From contig NZ_JABBFW010000017.1 of NCBI RefSeq assembly GCF_012927045.1, forward strand, positions 49,820 to 113,819: a stretch of DNA of 64,000 bases, given 5' to 3'. Below are positions 37,187 to 45,502 of the stretch, in pieces. Source of the DNA: Azohydromonas caseinilytica (lineage in GTDB: Bacteria; Pseudomonadota; Gammaproteobacteria; Burkholderiales; Burkholderiaceae_C). The notes under the pieces were generated by a model that was not told where the DNA came from, ran no database searches, and saw nothing but the letters and a program-made list of their open reading frames with translations. How positions within the stretch are numbered: the first letter of the stretch is position 1; every line of letters begins with the position of its first letter. A program made the translations under genes and the position numbers.

Positions 37187-40135
37187 TCAGACCAATCGCA
37201 TCTGGCGCGCCGGGCCCGACTGCTCGTCGAGCAGTGCTTGTGCGAAGCGGTCGATGCCAAAATGCATCGTGCCCCGGAAGTTGATGTGCCCGAAGTGGGC
37301 TGGACCCATCCGGCGCAGCCAGTCGTCCTCGATGCGCACGCTGCCGCTGCGCAGCCGTTCCACAGTTTCGTGCATCTTGCCCGTGTTGTAGGCGAGGACG
37401 ATGTTGGTCAGGAGCGCATGCGACCCGGAGATCGTCTGCATCTCGTCAGGGCGCCGGCCGCGTTCGGTCGCCACCTTGCCGCTGTAGACAGCGCGCTGCA
37501 ACTGGTGGACGGATTCGCCACGGTCCAGCAGGGTGTGAATTTCGCGCCGGAAGTCGTCCACCGCCAGATAGTCGCACAGGTAGATCGAGCGCAGCAGCCG
37601 CCCCAGATGGTCGGCCGCGCGGTGGACCGGATCGCCTCGCGCCGCGGAGCCGAAACGCTGAAGCGCCAGCGCCGCCGACACCCGGCCGGTGCGGATGGAC
37701 GCGGCCAAGCGCAGCAGTCCATCCCAGCCGCGGTCGATGGCACGCAGCGATACCCGTCTGTCGGTTGCGCGCTCAAGCTCTTCAGGAATCGAAAAGGGCT
37801 TGGGAAGGAACAGTTTTCTTTGCGACAGGTCGCGCAGTCGTGGGCACAGGTCGAACCCAAGGAGCTTCGAGAGGCTCATCCCGACGGCAGTGAAGCCATG
37901 CGTGTCGACCGCCAGCAGAGACAACCTGATGCGGTCCTCAGTGCGGTTGTACTGCTCCACACCTTCGATGGCCACGCCCGCCTGGCGCTCGTTGAGCACG
38001 ATGGGCTGGTCGTAGACGATGCCCCACCGGTCGCGCAGGTGGGTGTAGATGCCAGCGGCGTAGGTGCGCCGGCGTGGATCGACGCGCGCGTTCCACAGCT
38101 GCCGCGAAGCGTCGAGCGCCATCATGTCGGCAGACGCCTTGTCGCCATCGCCCCAGAGCGCGGCCAGCGGGATGCCGCTCTGGTACTGCACCACCCGTTC
38201 GTTGGCCCGGCGCAGCCGCTTGGCAGATTCCATGGACCGCATGGCCGCCAGGACCTGGGCGTATTCCAGCCCCGGGATCATGAGCGCGACGTCGCTGGCA
38301 TCGAGCTCTGTGCCATGGGCCAGCAGCGCGCCGTACAGGGCCAGCAGTTCCTGCTGCGAACGGGCCCGGTGTCCCAGCAGCACGTCGCTGAAGTTAGTCG
38401 CCGCATCCACCTCCAAGATGACGTCGGGGAACTGCACGCTGCCGATACTGCGGTAGATGGCATCCCGGGTGCGTGCCGGCTCGCGGTCGTTGGGCATCGC
38501 AGCCAGCGCGCTCAGGTGCAGCATGCCGTCCTTGCCCACCTCGACCTTGCCGCGGCGGCAGGCGCCCACGACGCCCCACATGCCGGCGATGAGGGTCGTC
38601 AACACCGGCTGCAAGAACTCGAAGGCCGTCTCCGGGACGCCAAGCTGGGCGATGTACTCCTTGCGATGCAGCGCCCACTGCTGCGGCGAGATGAGCATCT
38701 GGTCGCGCTCGCGAAAGCTCAGCGAGTGGTCCACCCAGACCGAGCCGCGGCGCACGCTCTTGCGCAGCGCCATCATGGTGCTGGCCTCGAAGGCGCGCCA
38801 GGCCGCCTTGGGATCGGTGCCATGGACGAGCGGATTCCACGCCGGGCCCACGTCGGGCAGCGCGGAGCCTGGGGGCAGACTACCGACACTGCGCTGCTGC
38901 AGCTCCCGCCAAGCCTGCCATTGGAGAAAGCCGGCGTCCTTGGCCTGGCCCTGGAAGTCCAGGTCCTCCAGAACCGCCAGGCAGGCATGCACCCGCTGCG
39001 CGTCCTGCGCCAGCGCCGCCCGCACGCGAGAAGCGAACGATCGCCCTGCATCGGCACTGGCGTCGATGCCGGCGAGCAGGCGCTGCGCCTCCAGCACGCG
39101 CTGCTGCCAGTCCTTCGTTTCGTCGTGGAGCACACCCTTGAGCTGCACGGCCTGCTTCAGCAGGTCCACCGCCTCGTGGCCTTGCTGGGCTTGGGCGCGC
39201 TCGGCCGCGGCGCGCAGCAGCTGCTGACTGCGCCGCCCGGCCTGCTGCAAGGCCGTGTCGGTGAGCTCCAGTAGCATCACGCGCAGAAAGCACACGAGCT
39301 CGACCAACTGGAGTCGAGTACGGATTTCGCGGGACTTGACCGGGCGGCGCACCCGAATTTGGCGCGCGTAGGCCTGCTGCCTGGCCAGCACCACGTCCGA
39401 AAGGTCCCACTCGTGCGTGCCCAGCGACTTCAGATAGCGGACTTTCTCCAGAGTCTGCGCCAGCGTCGTGGGGCTGTGCTTCTTTGGCGCCGTCTTCAGC
39501 CATTCAAGGTGCGTGGCGTCCCCCGGCGGCCGCAGCGTGTGGACTGCGTGGATCAGCTGCTTGCCGCGAACGCCGGGCAGAGCCCTCGACACGCAGGCCA
39601 CAATCTGGTCCTCGACCTGAGAAAACGCAGCACGGGCCCAGTCCAGCAGCCGAAACGACGACGGGATCAGGATGCGGCGCGCGAACAGCCACTGCTTGGC
39701 CGCCTCGATGAGGTCATCGGTGTGCGCCGCATCCTGCGCCTGGAGCTTCAGCGCGACCGTCAGCTCGTCTTCGTCCGCCGGGGTGATCTCGGACAGGCCA
39801 AGGTAGTCCTTGGCCCAGCGTTGGTGGGCGGTATGCGTCTGGCGCCGCCGGTAGATCGCCCTCAGGCTGGCGATGGACGGCGCCGAGACGCCGACCGCCT
39901 CGGCCGCGTAGCGCAGCAGGTTGCGCGGGATGACCGTGAAGCCATCGAGCGTCCGACCGGCGACCCGCATGAACAACACCATCAGCGCCGCCGCCAGCCG
40001 GTGCTCGTCGCGGAACTGCTCCTGCAGTGACCTGATGTCGTCTTTGGAGAGCTGGAAGAAATGGGCGAGATCGAAGTCGCTCAGCCGGGCTGGCAGGCTG
40101 CTGTGTCCGACGAAGCGGTAAGCGAACGCTGACAT
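37187..40135 (-). CDS. tnpA: Tn3-family transposase
   Basis: This 982-residue DDE transposase has the normal length for the Tn3 family. The N-terminal DUF4158-type DNA-binding region (begins with FAYRFVGHSSLPARLSDFDLAHFF) is followed by the long RNase-H-like catalytic part. That part includes YAAGIYTHLRDRWGIVYDQP, LAVDTHGFTAVGM with a catalytic aspartate, LGFDLCPRLRDL, and the C-terminal GHINFRGTMHFGIDRFA. The gene is intact. It starts 111 bp inside the right inverted repeat and reads towards the cargo. No resolvase gene is adjacent on either side, unlike most Tn3-family modules. Confidence 0.95.
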   Translation of the reverse strand: MSAFAYRFVGHSSLPARLSDFDLAHFFQLSKDDIRSLQEQFRDEHRLAAALMVLFMRVAGRTLDGFTVIPRNLLRYAAEAVGVSAPSIASLRAIYRRRQTHTAHQRWAKDYLGLSEITPADEDELTVALKLQAQDAAHTDDLIEAAKQWLFARRILIPSSFRLLDWARAAFSQVEDQIVACVSRALPGVRGKQLIHAVHTLRPPGDATHLEWLKTAPKKHSPTTLAQTLEKVRYLKSLGTHEWDLSDVVLARQQAYARQIRVRRPVKSREIRTRLQLVELVCFLRVMLLELTDTALQQAGRRSQQLLRAAAERAQAQQGHEAVDLLKQAVQLKGVLHDETKDWQQRVLEAQRLLAGIDASADAGRSFASRVRAALAQDAQRVHACLAVLEDLDFQGQAKDAGFLQWQAWRELQQRSVGSLPPGSALPDVGPAWNPLVHGTDPKAAWRAFEASTMMALRKSVRRGSVWVDHSLSFRERDQMLISPQQWALHRKEYIAQLGVPETAFEFLQPVLTTLIAGMWGVVGACRRGKVEVGKDGMLHLSALAAMPNDREPARTRDAIYRSIGSVQFPDVILEVDAATNFSDVLLGHRARSQQELLALYGALLAHGTELDASDVALMIPGLEYAQVLAAMRSMESAKRLRRANERVVQYQSGIPLAALWGDGDKASADMMALDASRQLWNARVDPRRRTYAAGIYTHLRDRWGIVYDQPIVLNERQAGVAIEGVEQYNRTEDRIRLSLLAVDTHGFTAVGMSLSKLLGFDLCPRLRDLSQRKLFLPKPFSIPEELERATDRRVSLRAIDRGWDGLLRLAASIRTGRVSAALALQRFGSAARGDPVHRAADHLGRLLRSIYLCDYLAVDDFRREIHTLLDRGESVHQLQRAVYSGKVATERGRRPDEMQTISGSHALLTNIVLAYNTGKMHETVERLRSGSVRIEDDWLRRMGPAHFGHINFRGTMHFGIDRFAQALLDEQSGPARQMRLV

Positions 40136-40246
40136 GGCCGCCTCGGTGCAGCGAAGGGGGTGTCGACTCTACGCAGCAAACGGCCGCCGGCGCTACCGGA
40201 CTGCCCTCGATGCGGGTACGGACCCAGGGGGACTGCCTGCCGCTGG

Positions 40247-40285
40247 GCAAAGCGCACCAAAATTTCGAAAAAGTACGAGACCCCC
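40247..40285 (-). repeat. Right terminal inverted repeat (IRR) of the Tn3-family element
   Basis: The reverse complement begins GGGGGTCTCGTACTTTTTCG and matches the left repeat (369-407) at 37 of 39 positions. It lies 111 bp upstream of tnpA. Confidence 0.92.
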
Positions 40286-40405
40286 GAGCTGCGCGTGATG
40301 ACGCGCGGGCGCGGCCTCGGTGTTGCTGCGATGGATTGGCCGCCAGCTGATTCGCTCAACGCCTGTGACCTCGACGAGATCATCGACAGTGCGCCAGCGC
40401 ACTGA
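40286..40405 (+). pseudogene. 3' part of the interrupted plasmid gene, with right target duplication
   Basis: It begins with GAGCT (40286-40290), the second copy of the target duplication. It continues in the frame of 91-368 for 37 further residues (RVMTRGRGLGVAAMDWPP... ending DSAPAH) to a TGA at 40403-40405. The joined gene would encode 130 residues. Confidence 0.72.
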
Positions 40406-40460
40406 ATCCTGCACCGCTTGCATCCTTGGAAATTGAGCATCAGTCGCTCAAAATACAAGG

Positions 40461-41636
40461 ATGATAAAACGCAACTTGCAGGCATTGGCCCAGCGGCGCC
40501 TGGAGCTGTCCCCAGCCGTGGCATTGCTGGGCCCACGCCAGGTCGGCAAGACCACCCTGGCGCGCGAGCTCGCCGCCAACCGGCCCGGTGCACTGGTGCT
40601 GGACATGGAGCTCGCCTCGGACCGCGCGGCGCTGGCGCAGCCGCAGCTGTTCCTGGCCGCGCATCGTGACCGGTTCGTGGTCATTGACGAGGTGCAGTTC
40701 GCGCCGGGTTTGTTCTCGGCGCTGCGTCCCGAGATCGACGCCGACCGGCGGCCCGGGCGCTTCCTGCTGCTGGGCTCGGCGTCGGGGGAGTTGCTGCGGC
40801 AGACGAGCGAATCGCTGGCGGGCCGGATCGCGTACCTGGAACTGGCGCCGTTGGCCGTGGCCGAGGTGCTGGACGCCGCAGCGCCAGACCTTGGCGCACT
40901 GCAATCGCTGTGGCTGCGAGGCGGCTTCCCGCTGAGCCACCTCGCCGCAGACGACGAGGCCGCTTACGTGTGGCGCCAGGACTTCATCCGCACCTTCCTG
41001 CAGCGCGACCTGCCCGGGATGGGCGTGCGCGTGCCTGCGGAAACCCTGCGGCGATTCTGGACGATGCTCGCGCATGTCCAGGGCCAGCTCTTCAACGCGT
41101 CGCAGCTCGGCGTGGCCCTGGGCGGCGCCGCGCACACCACCGTGGCGCGCTACCTCGACTTGCTGGTGGACACGCTGATGGTGCGGCGCCTGGAGCCCTT
41201 TCTGGCCAACGTCGGCAAGCGCCTGGTGAAGTCTCCCAAGGTCTACCTGCGCGACAGCGGCATCCTGCACGCCCTGCTGGGCTTGGCGACAGTGCGCGAC
41301 CTGCAGGGGCACCCCATCGCCGGCGCCTCGTGGGAAGGGTTCGTGGTCGAACAGGTGGCCACTCAGCTGCCCGCGGATGCACAACTGGGCTTCTACCGCA
41401 CGGCTGCAGGCGCCGAGATCGACCTGGTGATCGAGCACCGGGGGCGACGCACCGGCGTCGAGATCAAATTCTCGTCGGCGCCCAAGCCCAGCCGGGGCTT
41501 CTGGCAAGCCATCGACGACCTGCAGCTCGAACGTGCCTTTGTCCTGGCACCGGTGCCCCGGCGTTACCCACTGTCCGAGAAGGTGGACGTGCTGCCGGTA
41601 TGGGATGTGGCGCAGGCACTGCCCAATGCCGGTTGA
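40461..41636 (+). CDS. AAA-family ATPase with DUF4143 domain
   Basis: The 391-residue protein has a Walker A motif (GPRQVGKTTLAR, about 26-37), a Walker B (FVVIDEVQ) and the C-terminal DUF4143 region. The latter holds a nuclease-like GAEIDLVIEHRGRRTGVEIKF core that resembles a PD-(D/E)xK fold. Such proteins are widespread on plasmids and chromosomes; nucleic-acid or toxin-antitoxin-like roles are proposed but unproven. It stands alone, 55 bp downstream of the interrupted gene, with a short AT-rich leader. The length is normal for the family. Confidence 0.88.
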   Translation: MIKRNLQALAQRRLELSPAVALLGPRQVGKTTLARELAANRPGALVLDMELASDRAALAQPQLFLAAHRDRFVVIDEVQFAPGLFSALRPEIDADRRPGRFLLLGSASGELLRQTSESLAGRIAYLELAPLAVAEVLDAAAPDLGALQSLWLRGGFPLSHLAADDEAAYVWRQDFIRTFLQRDLPGMGVRVPAETLRRFWTMLAHVQGQLFNASQLGVALGGAAHTTVARYLDLLVDTLMVRRLEPFLANVGKRLVKSPKVYLRDSGILHALLGLATVRDLQGHPIAGASWEGFVVEQVATQLPADAQLGFYRTAAGAEIDLVIEHRGRRTGVEIKFSSAPKPSRGFWQAIDDLQLERAFVLAPVPRRYPLSEKVDVLPVWDVAQALPNAG

Positions 41637-41680
41637 CGCGGCTTGGCGCGTATGCAGGCTTGCCCGTCCGTTGAACGGAC

Positions 41681-41832
41681 CTGCTGCGCCAGAGCGGCGT
41701 ACGCATCGAACACGGCCGGCTGCGCCGCAGGGGACCGGCCCCGCGTTGGGCACATCGCCCTTCGCGGCACCATGCGCTTTGGCATCGAGCACTTTGCACA
41801 GGCGCGGCTCGCCGACCAGGCCGGCTCGATGT
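41681..41832 (+). pseudogene. C-terminal remnant of a second Tn3-family transposase
   Basis: One frame encodes LLRQSGVRIEHGRLRRRGPAP and the next encodes GHIALRGTMRFGIEHFAQARLADQ. Together they match the last 50 residues of TnpA at 37187 (RLRSGSVRIEDDWLRRMGPA, then GHINFRGTMHFGIDRFAQALLDEQ), with a frameshift between. The orientation is opposite to the intact tnpA. It is a relic of an independent, related element. Confidence 0.75.
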
Positions 41833-41849
41833 GCCAGCCGCAGCTTCGC

Positions 41850-42113
41850 ATGACGACTTCAAAGCTCCCTGTTGAGCTGCCACTGCACTGGTTTGCTGAA
41901 GACGACTGGCGCGGAACCATCATTCACGCCGCGGACAAGCACGGCCACGTCCTGGCCTCCGTCACTGTCAACGAGGAGGTGCGCGGCTATTTGCTGGGCG
42001 TGCGGCGGGTGCCCGCGTTTCACGGCAAGGCACAGCGCTACATGCGCCGAAACTGGCGCGTCCGGCTTTACAGGGACGCCTTGGCCGCACTGATGTCAGC
42101 TTGGCGCGGCTGA
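41850..42113 (+). CDS. Hypothetical protein, 87 residues
   Basis: The frame begins MTTSKLPVELPLHWFAEDDW and ends ALAALMSAWRG, with good codon bias. Composition is mixed alpha/beta, basic near the C-terminus (GKAQRYMRRNWRVRLYRD). No family is recognised. It directly follows the transposase relic; it may use the ATG at 41850 or be part of a larger disrupted gene. Confidence 0.45.
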   Translation: MTTSKLPVELPLHWFAEDDWRGTIIHAADKHGHVLASVTVNEEVRGYLLGVRRVPAFHGKAQRYMRRNWRVRLYRDALAALMSAWRG

Positions 42114-42154
42114 TGGTCGTGGCTGTCTGAGACCGGCAGGGCCTCAAGGCGTGC

Positions 42155-42274
42155 GTGGCCTTCGGCCTGCCGGGCGAGCAGCGCCTTGGCGGCGAGGCGG
42201 CGGAGCGCCGCTATGCGCTGCGCATGGTCAAGCAGCGCCTGCACCAGGCGTCGCTCGCCGCAGCGCAGCCGTGA
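42155..42274 (+). pseudogene. Possible HNH-endonuclease-type fragment
   Basis: A 39-codon stretch (VAFGLPGEQRL..., RRYALRMVKQRLHQASLAAAQP) resembles the RY..R.VKQRLHQ..FR segment that precedes the HNH core in putative restriction endonucleases. The HNH residues themselves are missing. The rest of the 42114-42531 gap shows nothing recognisable. Confidence 0.28.
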
Positions 42275-42531
42275 CCGACCAGATCGGAACCGGCTGTCCA
42301 AGCGATCCCGCGAACTCGAGGCAGCTGCATGAAAATGGTTGCTTCAACGACCGTATCCGGCCAGGAGGCCTCGCCAAGGAGCGGCCGCTGTAAGCGCAAT
42401 CTACGCTCCGTAGGTGCCGGGTGAGACTTCGATCCGATTTCCGCCTGTATCCTCAATCTTGCCTGTCGGCGCGGCGCGGATGAACAATGTAGAGGCCGGT
42501 GAACCACGAACCGGCTCACACACGGAACTCC

Positions 42532-43035
42532 ATGAAGCTGGCGGCTTGTGTTCACTTTCACGGCGACGAGGCCTTGGCCGCTGCCGTAGCTTTCGACGAA
42601 TGGGATGCGCCCGAAGCAGCCCGAACGTTCATGTCCCGCGTTGCCCATGTGGACAAACCACCGCGCGGAAAGCCTGACCTTCGCGAGCTGCCGTGTCTGC
42701 TGCAGTTGCTGCAGGAACACGCGCTGAAACCCGATGTCATCGTGATCGACGGGCCGGTCCACCTCGACGCGGCGGAAACGCCTGGACTGGGCCAAGGCCT
42801 GTACGACGCTCTCGGTGGTCAAACTGCCATCATCGGCATCTCGACGAAATCGATGCCCGGCATGCCGGCGCAGTTCGAGGTGTATCGGGAAGAGGAGGCG
42901 CGGCCTCTTGTCGTCACCTGCGTCGGCATCGACCTCGGTGCGGCGAAGGTGCGAGTTCGCAACATGCACGGCAAACGGCGCATCCCGACCTTGTTGAAGC
43001 TGGTGGCGAGAATTGCGCGCAACGGACTGCCTTAG
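42532..43035 (+). CDS. Endonuclease V-like protein
   Basis: The 167-residue protein has the layout of the deoxyinosine 3'-endonuclease V family: LRELPCLLQLLQ (matching the FREgP glutamate region), VIVIDGPVHLDAAETPGLGQGLYDALG (catalytic aspartate and Gly-rich segment) and IIGISTK. The first catalytic aspartate, normally in a DVSY/DVAY-type strand, is not evident (ACVHFHGDE instead), and the protein is about 50 residues shorter than E. coli Nfi. It may be inactive or a specialised paralogue. The start at 42532 matches the beginning of the fold; a GTG at 42499 would add 11 residues. Confidence 0.7.
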   Translation: MKLAACVHFHGDEALAAAVAFDEWDAPEAARTFMSRVAHVDKPPRGKPDLRELPCLLQLLQEHALKPDVIVIDGPVHLDAAETPGLGQGLYDALGGQTAIIGISTKSMPGMPAQFEVYREEEARPLVVTCVGIDLGAAKVRVRNMHGKRRIPTLLKLVARIARNGLP

Positions 43036-43272
43036 GCTGAACCCGGACACTCAATCCCGAAAGTCCAATGTCAGCAGCCGCCGCAACCTGTCGTTCAATG
43101 GCTTGCACCTCGAATGTCGGCTGAGCCCGCAAAGCGGGCCATTGATCTTGCCGCGCCAGGCGATGCAGCCTGGACAGGCCGGTGCAATCTCCATCCAATG
43201 GCGTTCGGTCCTCGACGTCGGCGGCCAACGCGGGGCGAACGGTGGACGGGATTGGCGTGCGAGTATTCCCGC

Positions 43273-43959
43273 ATGAACACTCCACCTACGTTTCGCCGCG
43301 CGGCCTGCGTGCACTGTTTGCGCCCGCAGGTGACCTGCCTGTGCGCACTGGCGCGGCCGACTGTTCATCGCACCGAGGTGTTGGTGCTCCAGCACCCGCA
43401 GGAACAGCGCCAGGCGAAAAACAGCGTGGCGCTCCTGCGTCTGTCCCTGGCGCACTGCGAGGTGGTCGTCGGCGAGCGCTTTGCGCCCGAGATGTTGAAA
43501 GCACTGCTGCATCGCCCCGGGCGGGACACACGGCTGCTCTATCCGAACGTGCCGGCCGCGCCCGCACCGCCGGCCCCGGAGACGGCAGGGGCGCCCCTGC
43601 GGCTTGTGGTGCTCGACGCGACGTGGCGCAAGAGCCTGCGGATGCTGCTTGAGCACCCGGCCTTGGTGGCGCTGCCGCGGCTGTCGCTGGACGCCCCGGC
43701 GCCGACCCGCTACCGCGCGATTCGCGCGGCGCGCCGGGCCGACCAGGTTTCCACGCTTGAAGCCACCGTGCAGGCGCTGGCGATGCTGGAGGGTCCGCCC
43801 TTCGACGCCGCGCCGCTCCTTGACGCCTTTGGCCGCTTCGTCGCTGGCGTGCAGGCCCGGCAGCGGCCTCAGGCGTTATTGGGTCAAGCGCAGTCCGCCG
43901 CCGGCTCTTGGAGTCTCCAGCCACTACTCAGCGAGGCAGAGCCGTGTTCCCTACGTTGA
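43273..43959 (+). CDS. DTW-domain protein (probable tRNA-uridine aminocarboxypropyltransferase)
   Basis: The product has 228 residues with the N-terminal Cys motif CVHCLRPQVTCLCALARP. The conserved VLDATWRKSLRM is the DTW-type motif. The signature LPRLSLDAPAPTRYRAIRAARRADQVSTLEA follows. Family members (TapT/TSR3-like) transfer the aminocarboxypropyl group of S-adenosylmethionine to tRNA uridine. The length is normal for the bacterial family. On a plasmid it is probably an accessory copy. The start at 43273 begins 14 residues before the first Cys motif; the upstream open frame is not domain-like. Confidence 0.8.
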   Translation: MNTPPTFRRAACVHCLRPQVTCLCALARPTVHRTEVLVLQHPQEQRQAKNSVALLRLSLAHCEVVVGERFAPEMLKALLHRPGRDTRLLYPNVPAAPAPPAPETAGAPLRLVVLDATWRKSLRMLLEHPALVALPRLSLDAPAPTRYRAIRAARRADQVSTLEATVQALAMLEGPPFDAAPLLDAFGRFVAGVQARQRPQALLGQAQSAAGSWSLQPLLSEAEPCSLR

Positions 43960-44010
43960 CCCTGTCCGAACGGCATTGATCACAACCAGATAGATGGTGA
44001 TGACCCCGTC

Positions 44011-44270
44011 GACCACGACCACCTGACCGGCCGCCACACCATTGGCGTCTATCCGCTGCTGCAGGACGACAGCGGCCACTTCCCGGCCGTGGACTTCAAT
44101 GAAGCCGAGTGGCGCGAGGACGCCCGCGCCGTCGAGGGCTCCTGCCGGGCGCTGGGCGTGCCAGCGGCGCTGGAGATCCGGCGCTCGGGGCGAGGCGCGT
44201 GCGCGTGGGTGTTCCTTGCCGGCAAGGTCACCGCGCCGCGCCTGGCCTCCTATCACGGCCACGCATGTCA
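44011..44270 (+). pseudogene. Fragment of a TOTE-type primase (archaeo-eukaryotic primase) domain
   Basis: The frame encodes HLTGRHTIGVYPLLQDDSGHF, then AVDFNEAEWREDA, then ALGVPAALEIRRSGRGACAWVF. This matches the catalytic strand region of the primase domain found in TOTE conflict-system helicases (GRH..GVYPLL, then a DFD-type acidic motif, here VDFN). Nothing before or after continues the domain, and no helicase or nuclease part is present. It is a decayed remnant abutting the catabolic cluster. Confidence 0.6.
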
Positions 44271-44275
44271 CGGCG

Positions 44276-44593
44276 TCACTCCGGGGGCCGTCCCAGGCCC
44301 CAGACCCAGGGCCTGATGACGACGCTCTCGTAGACACCTTCGCGCATGTAGGGGTCGCCGTCGACGAACCGCTGCACCGCCTCCAGCGTTGCCGCCTGCA
44401 CGATCAGCAGCGTCCCGTTCATGTGCTGATCCTGGGCGCCCAGCGTCGGCCCGCCATGCAGCACGCGGATGCCGTGTTCGCTGGCCCTGCGAAGACGCTG
44501 CCGGTGCTCTTCGCGCACGCGCGTGCGACGCTCAAGCGCCCCGGGCCGGTCGGTCGCCCACACGGCGAAGTACCCCTGCTCCGTCTGTGCCAT
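44276..44593 (-). CDS. YciI-like protein of the hydroquinone cluster
   Basis: The 105-residue YciI/muconolactone-isomerase-like ferredoxin-fold protein begins MAQTEQGYFAVWATDRPG and contains HGGPTLG and a GDPYMREGVYESVVIRPW-type C-terminus typical of YciI. Its start lies 2 bp after the pnpG stop, so it is the last gene of the pnp operon. YciI homologues often accompany hydroquinone and hydroxyquinol genes; a lactone isomerase or dehydrochlorinase-like role is suspected but not shown. Confidence 0.8.
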   Translation of the reverse strand: MAQTEQGYFAVWATDRPGALERRTRVREEHRQRLRRASEHGIRVLHGGPTLGAQDQHMNGTLLIVQAATLEAVQRFVDGDPYMREGVYESVVIRPWVWGLGRPPE

Positions 44594-44595
44594 GG

Positions 44596-45435
44596 TCAGC
44601 TCTCCCGAGGCGCCATCACGAAGCGGAAGTCCAGCCGCCTCGCCCCCTGGACCTCCTTCTTGTCGAACCGCGCCACCAGCGAGTCGCGCACGCCAAAGAC
44701 GACGTCCGAGTCCAGGTACGGGTCTGCGTCCCGGAACACGTGCGTGATGAGGGTCTGGTAGCCCGGCGCCTTGACCATGAAATGCACGTGGGCAGGGCGC
44801 CAAGGGTGACGGCCGGTGGCCACCAGCATCCGGCCCACCGGGCCGTCCGTGGGGATTGGATAGGCCGTCGGCACGATGCTGCGAAAGCGCAGGCGTCCTT
44901 CCGCGTCGGTCCTCATCACCGCGCGCGCGCGGCGCTGCTGGCCCAGCGCGGGAATCTGCACGTCGTACAGCCCTTGCTCGTCGGCCTGCCACACATCCAC
45001 CTCGGCATCGGGAATGGGCGTGCCATCGAGCGCGCACACGCACACGTCCACGTCCAGCGGCTCGCCCGGCGCGCCGCCCGCAATGTCATCGCCTTGCTCC
45101 ATCCGTGGTGCGTCCTCGACATGGAAGGGGCCGAACACCGTGGCCTGCGTCGCGCCCGCGGGACGTGCGTGGTTCAGGGCCACCGTGAGCATGGACAGCC
45201 CCAGCGTGTCGGACAGGAGGACGAACTCCTGGCGCTTGTCGTCGCACTTCTGTCCCACGGCCGTGAGGAAATCGATGCCCTGCATGAGCTCGGCCTCGGT
45301 GAGCCGGACCTCGCGGGCAAAGTCGTGCAGGTGGCGCACCAGGGCGGCGAGCACTTCCTTGAGCCGGGCGTCCTTGCAGCCTTCGAGGCTGCCGAGCACG
45401 GCCTGCGTGATGCTGAATTCGTCGATGTTGCGCAT
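44596..45435 (-). CDS. pnpG: Hydroxyquinol 1,2-dioxygenase
   Basis: This 279-residue intradiol ring-cleavage enzyme has an N-terminal helical dimerisation domain (about 1-100) and a catalytic domain. The Fe(III) ligands are recognisable: Tyr in EQGLYDVQ, Tyr in TAYPIPTDGPVG and two His in WRPAHVHFMV. It converts hydroxyquinol (1,2,4-benzenetriol) to maleylacetate, feeding the same intermediate as the hydroquinone branch. A downstream ATG (45435) begins the domain; the longer open frame into the reductase region is a shadow. It lies 67 bp after maleylacetate reductase. Confidence 0.88.
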   Translation of the reverse strand: MRNIDEFSITQAVLGSLEGCKDARLKEVLAALVRHLHDFAREVRLTEAELMQGIDFLTAVGQKCDDKRQEFVLLSDTLGLSMLTVALNHARPAGATQATVFGPFHVEDAPRMEQGDDIAGGAPGEPLDVDVCVCALDGTPIPDAEVDVWQADEQGLYDVQIPALGQQRRARAVMRTDAEGRLRFRSIVPTAYPIPTDGPVGRMLVATGRHPWRPAHVHFMVKAPGYQTLITHVFRDADPYLDSDVVFGVRDSLVARFDKKEVQGARRLDFRFVMAPRES

Positions 45436-45502
45436 CGCTTTCGTGAGTGGCTGGGCGCTGCGGCCTGGGGGCAGCGCCCAGCGGTGGTGATCGCGCCGGC
45501 CG

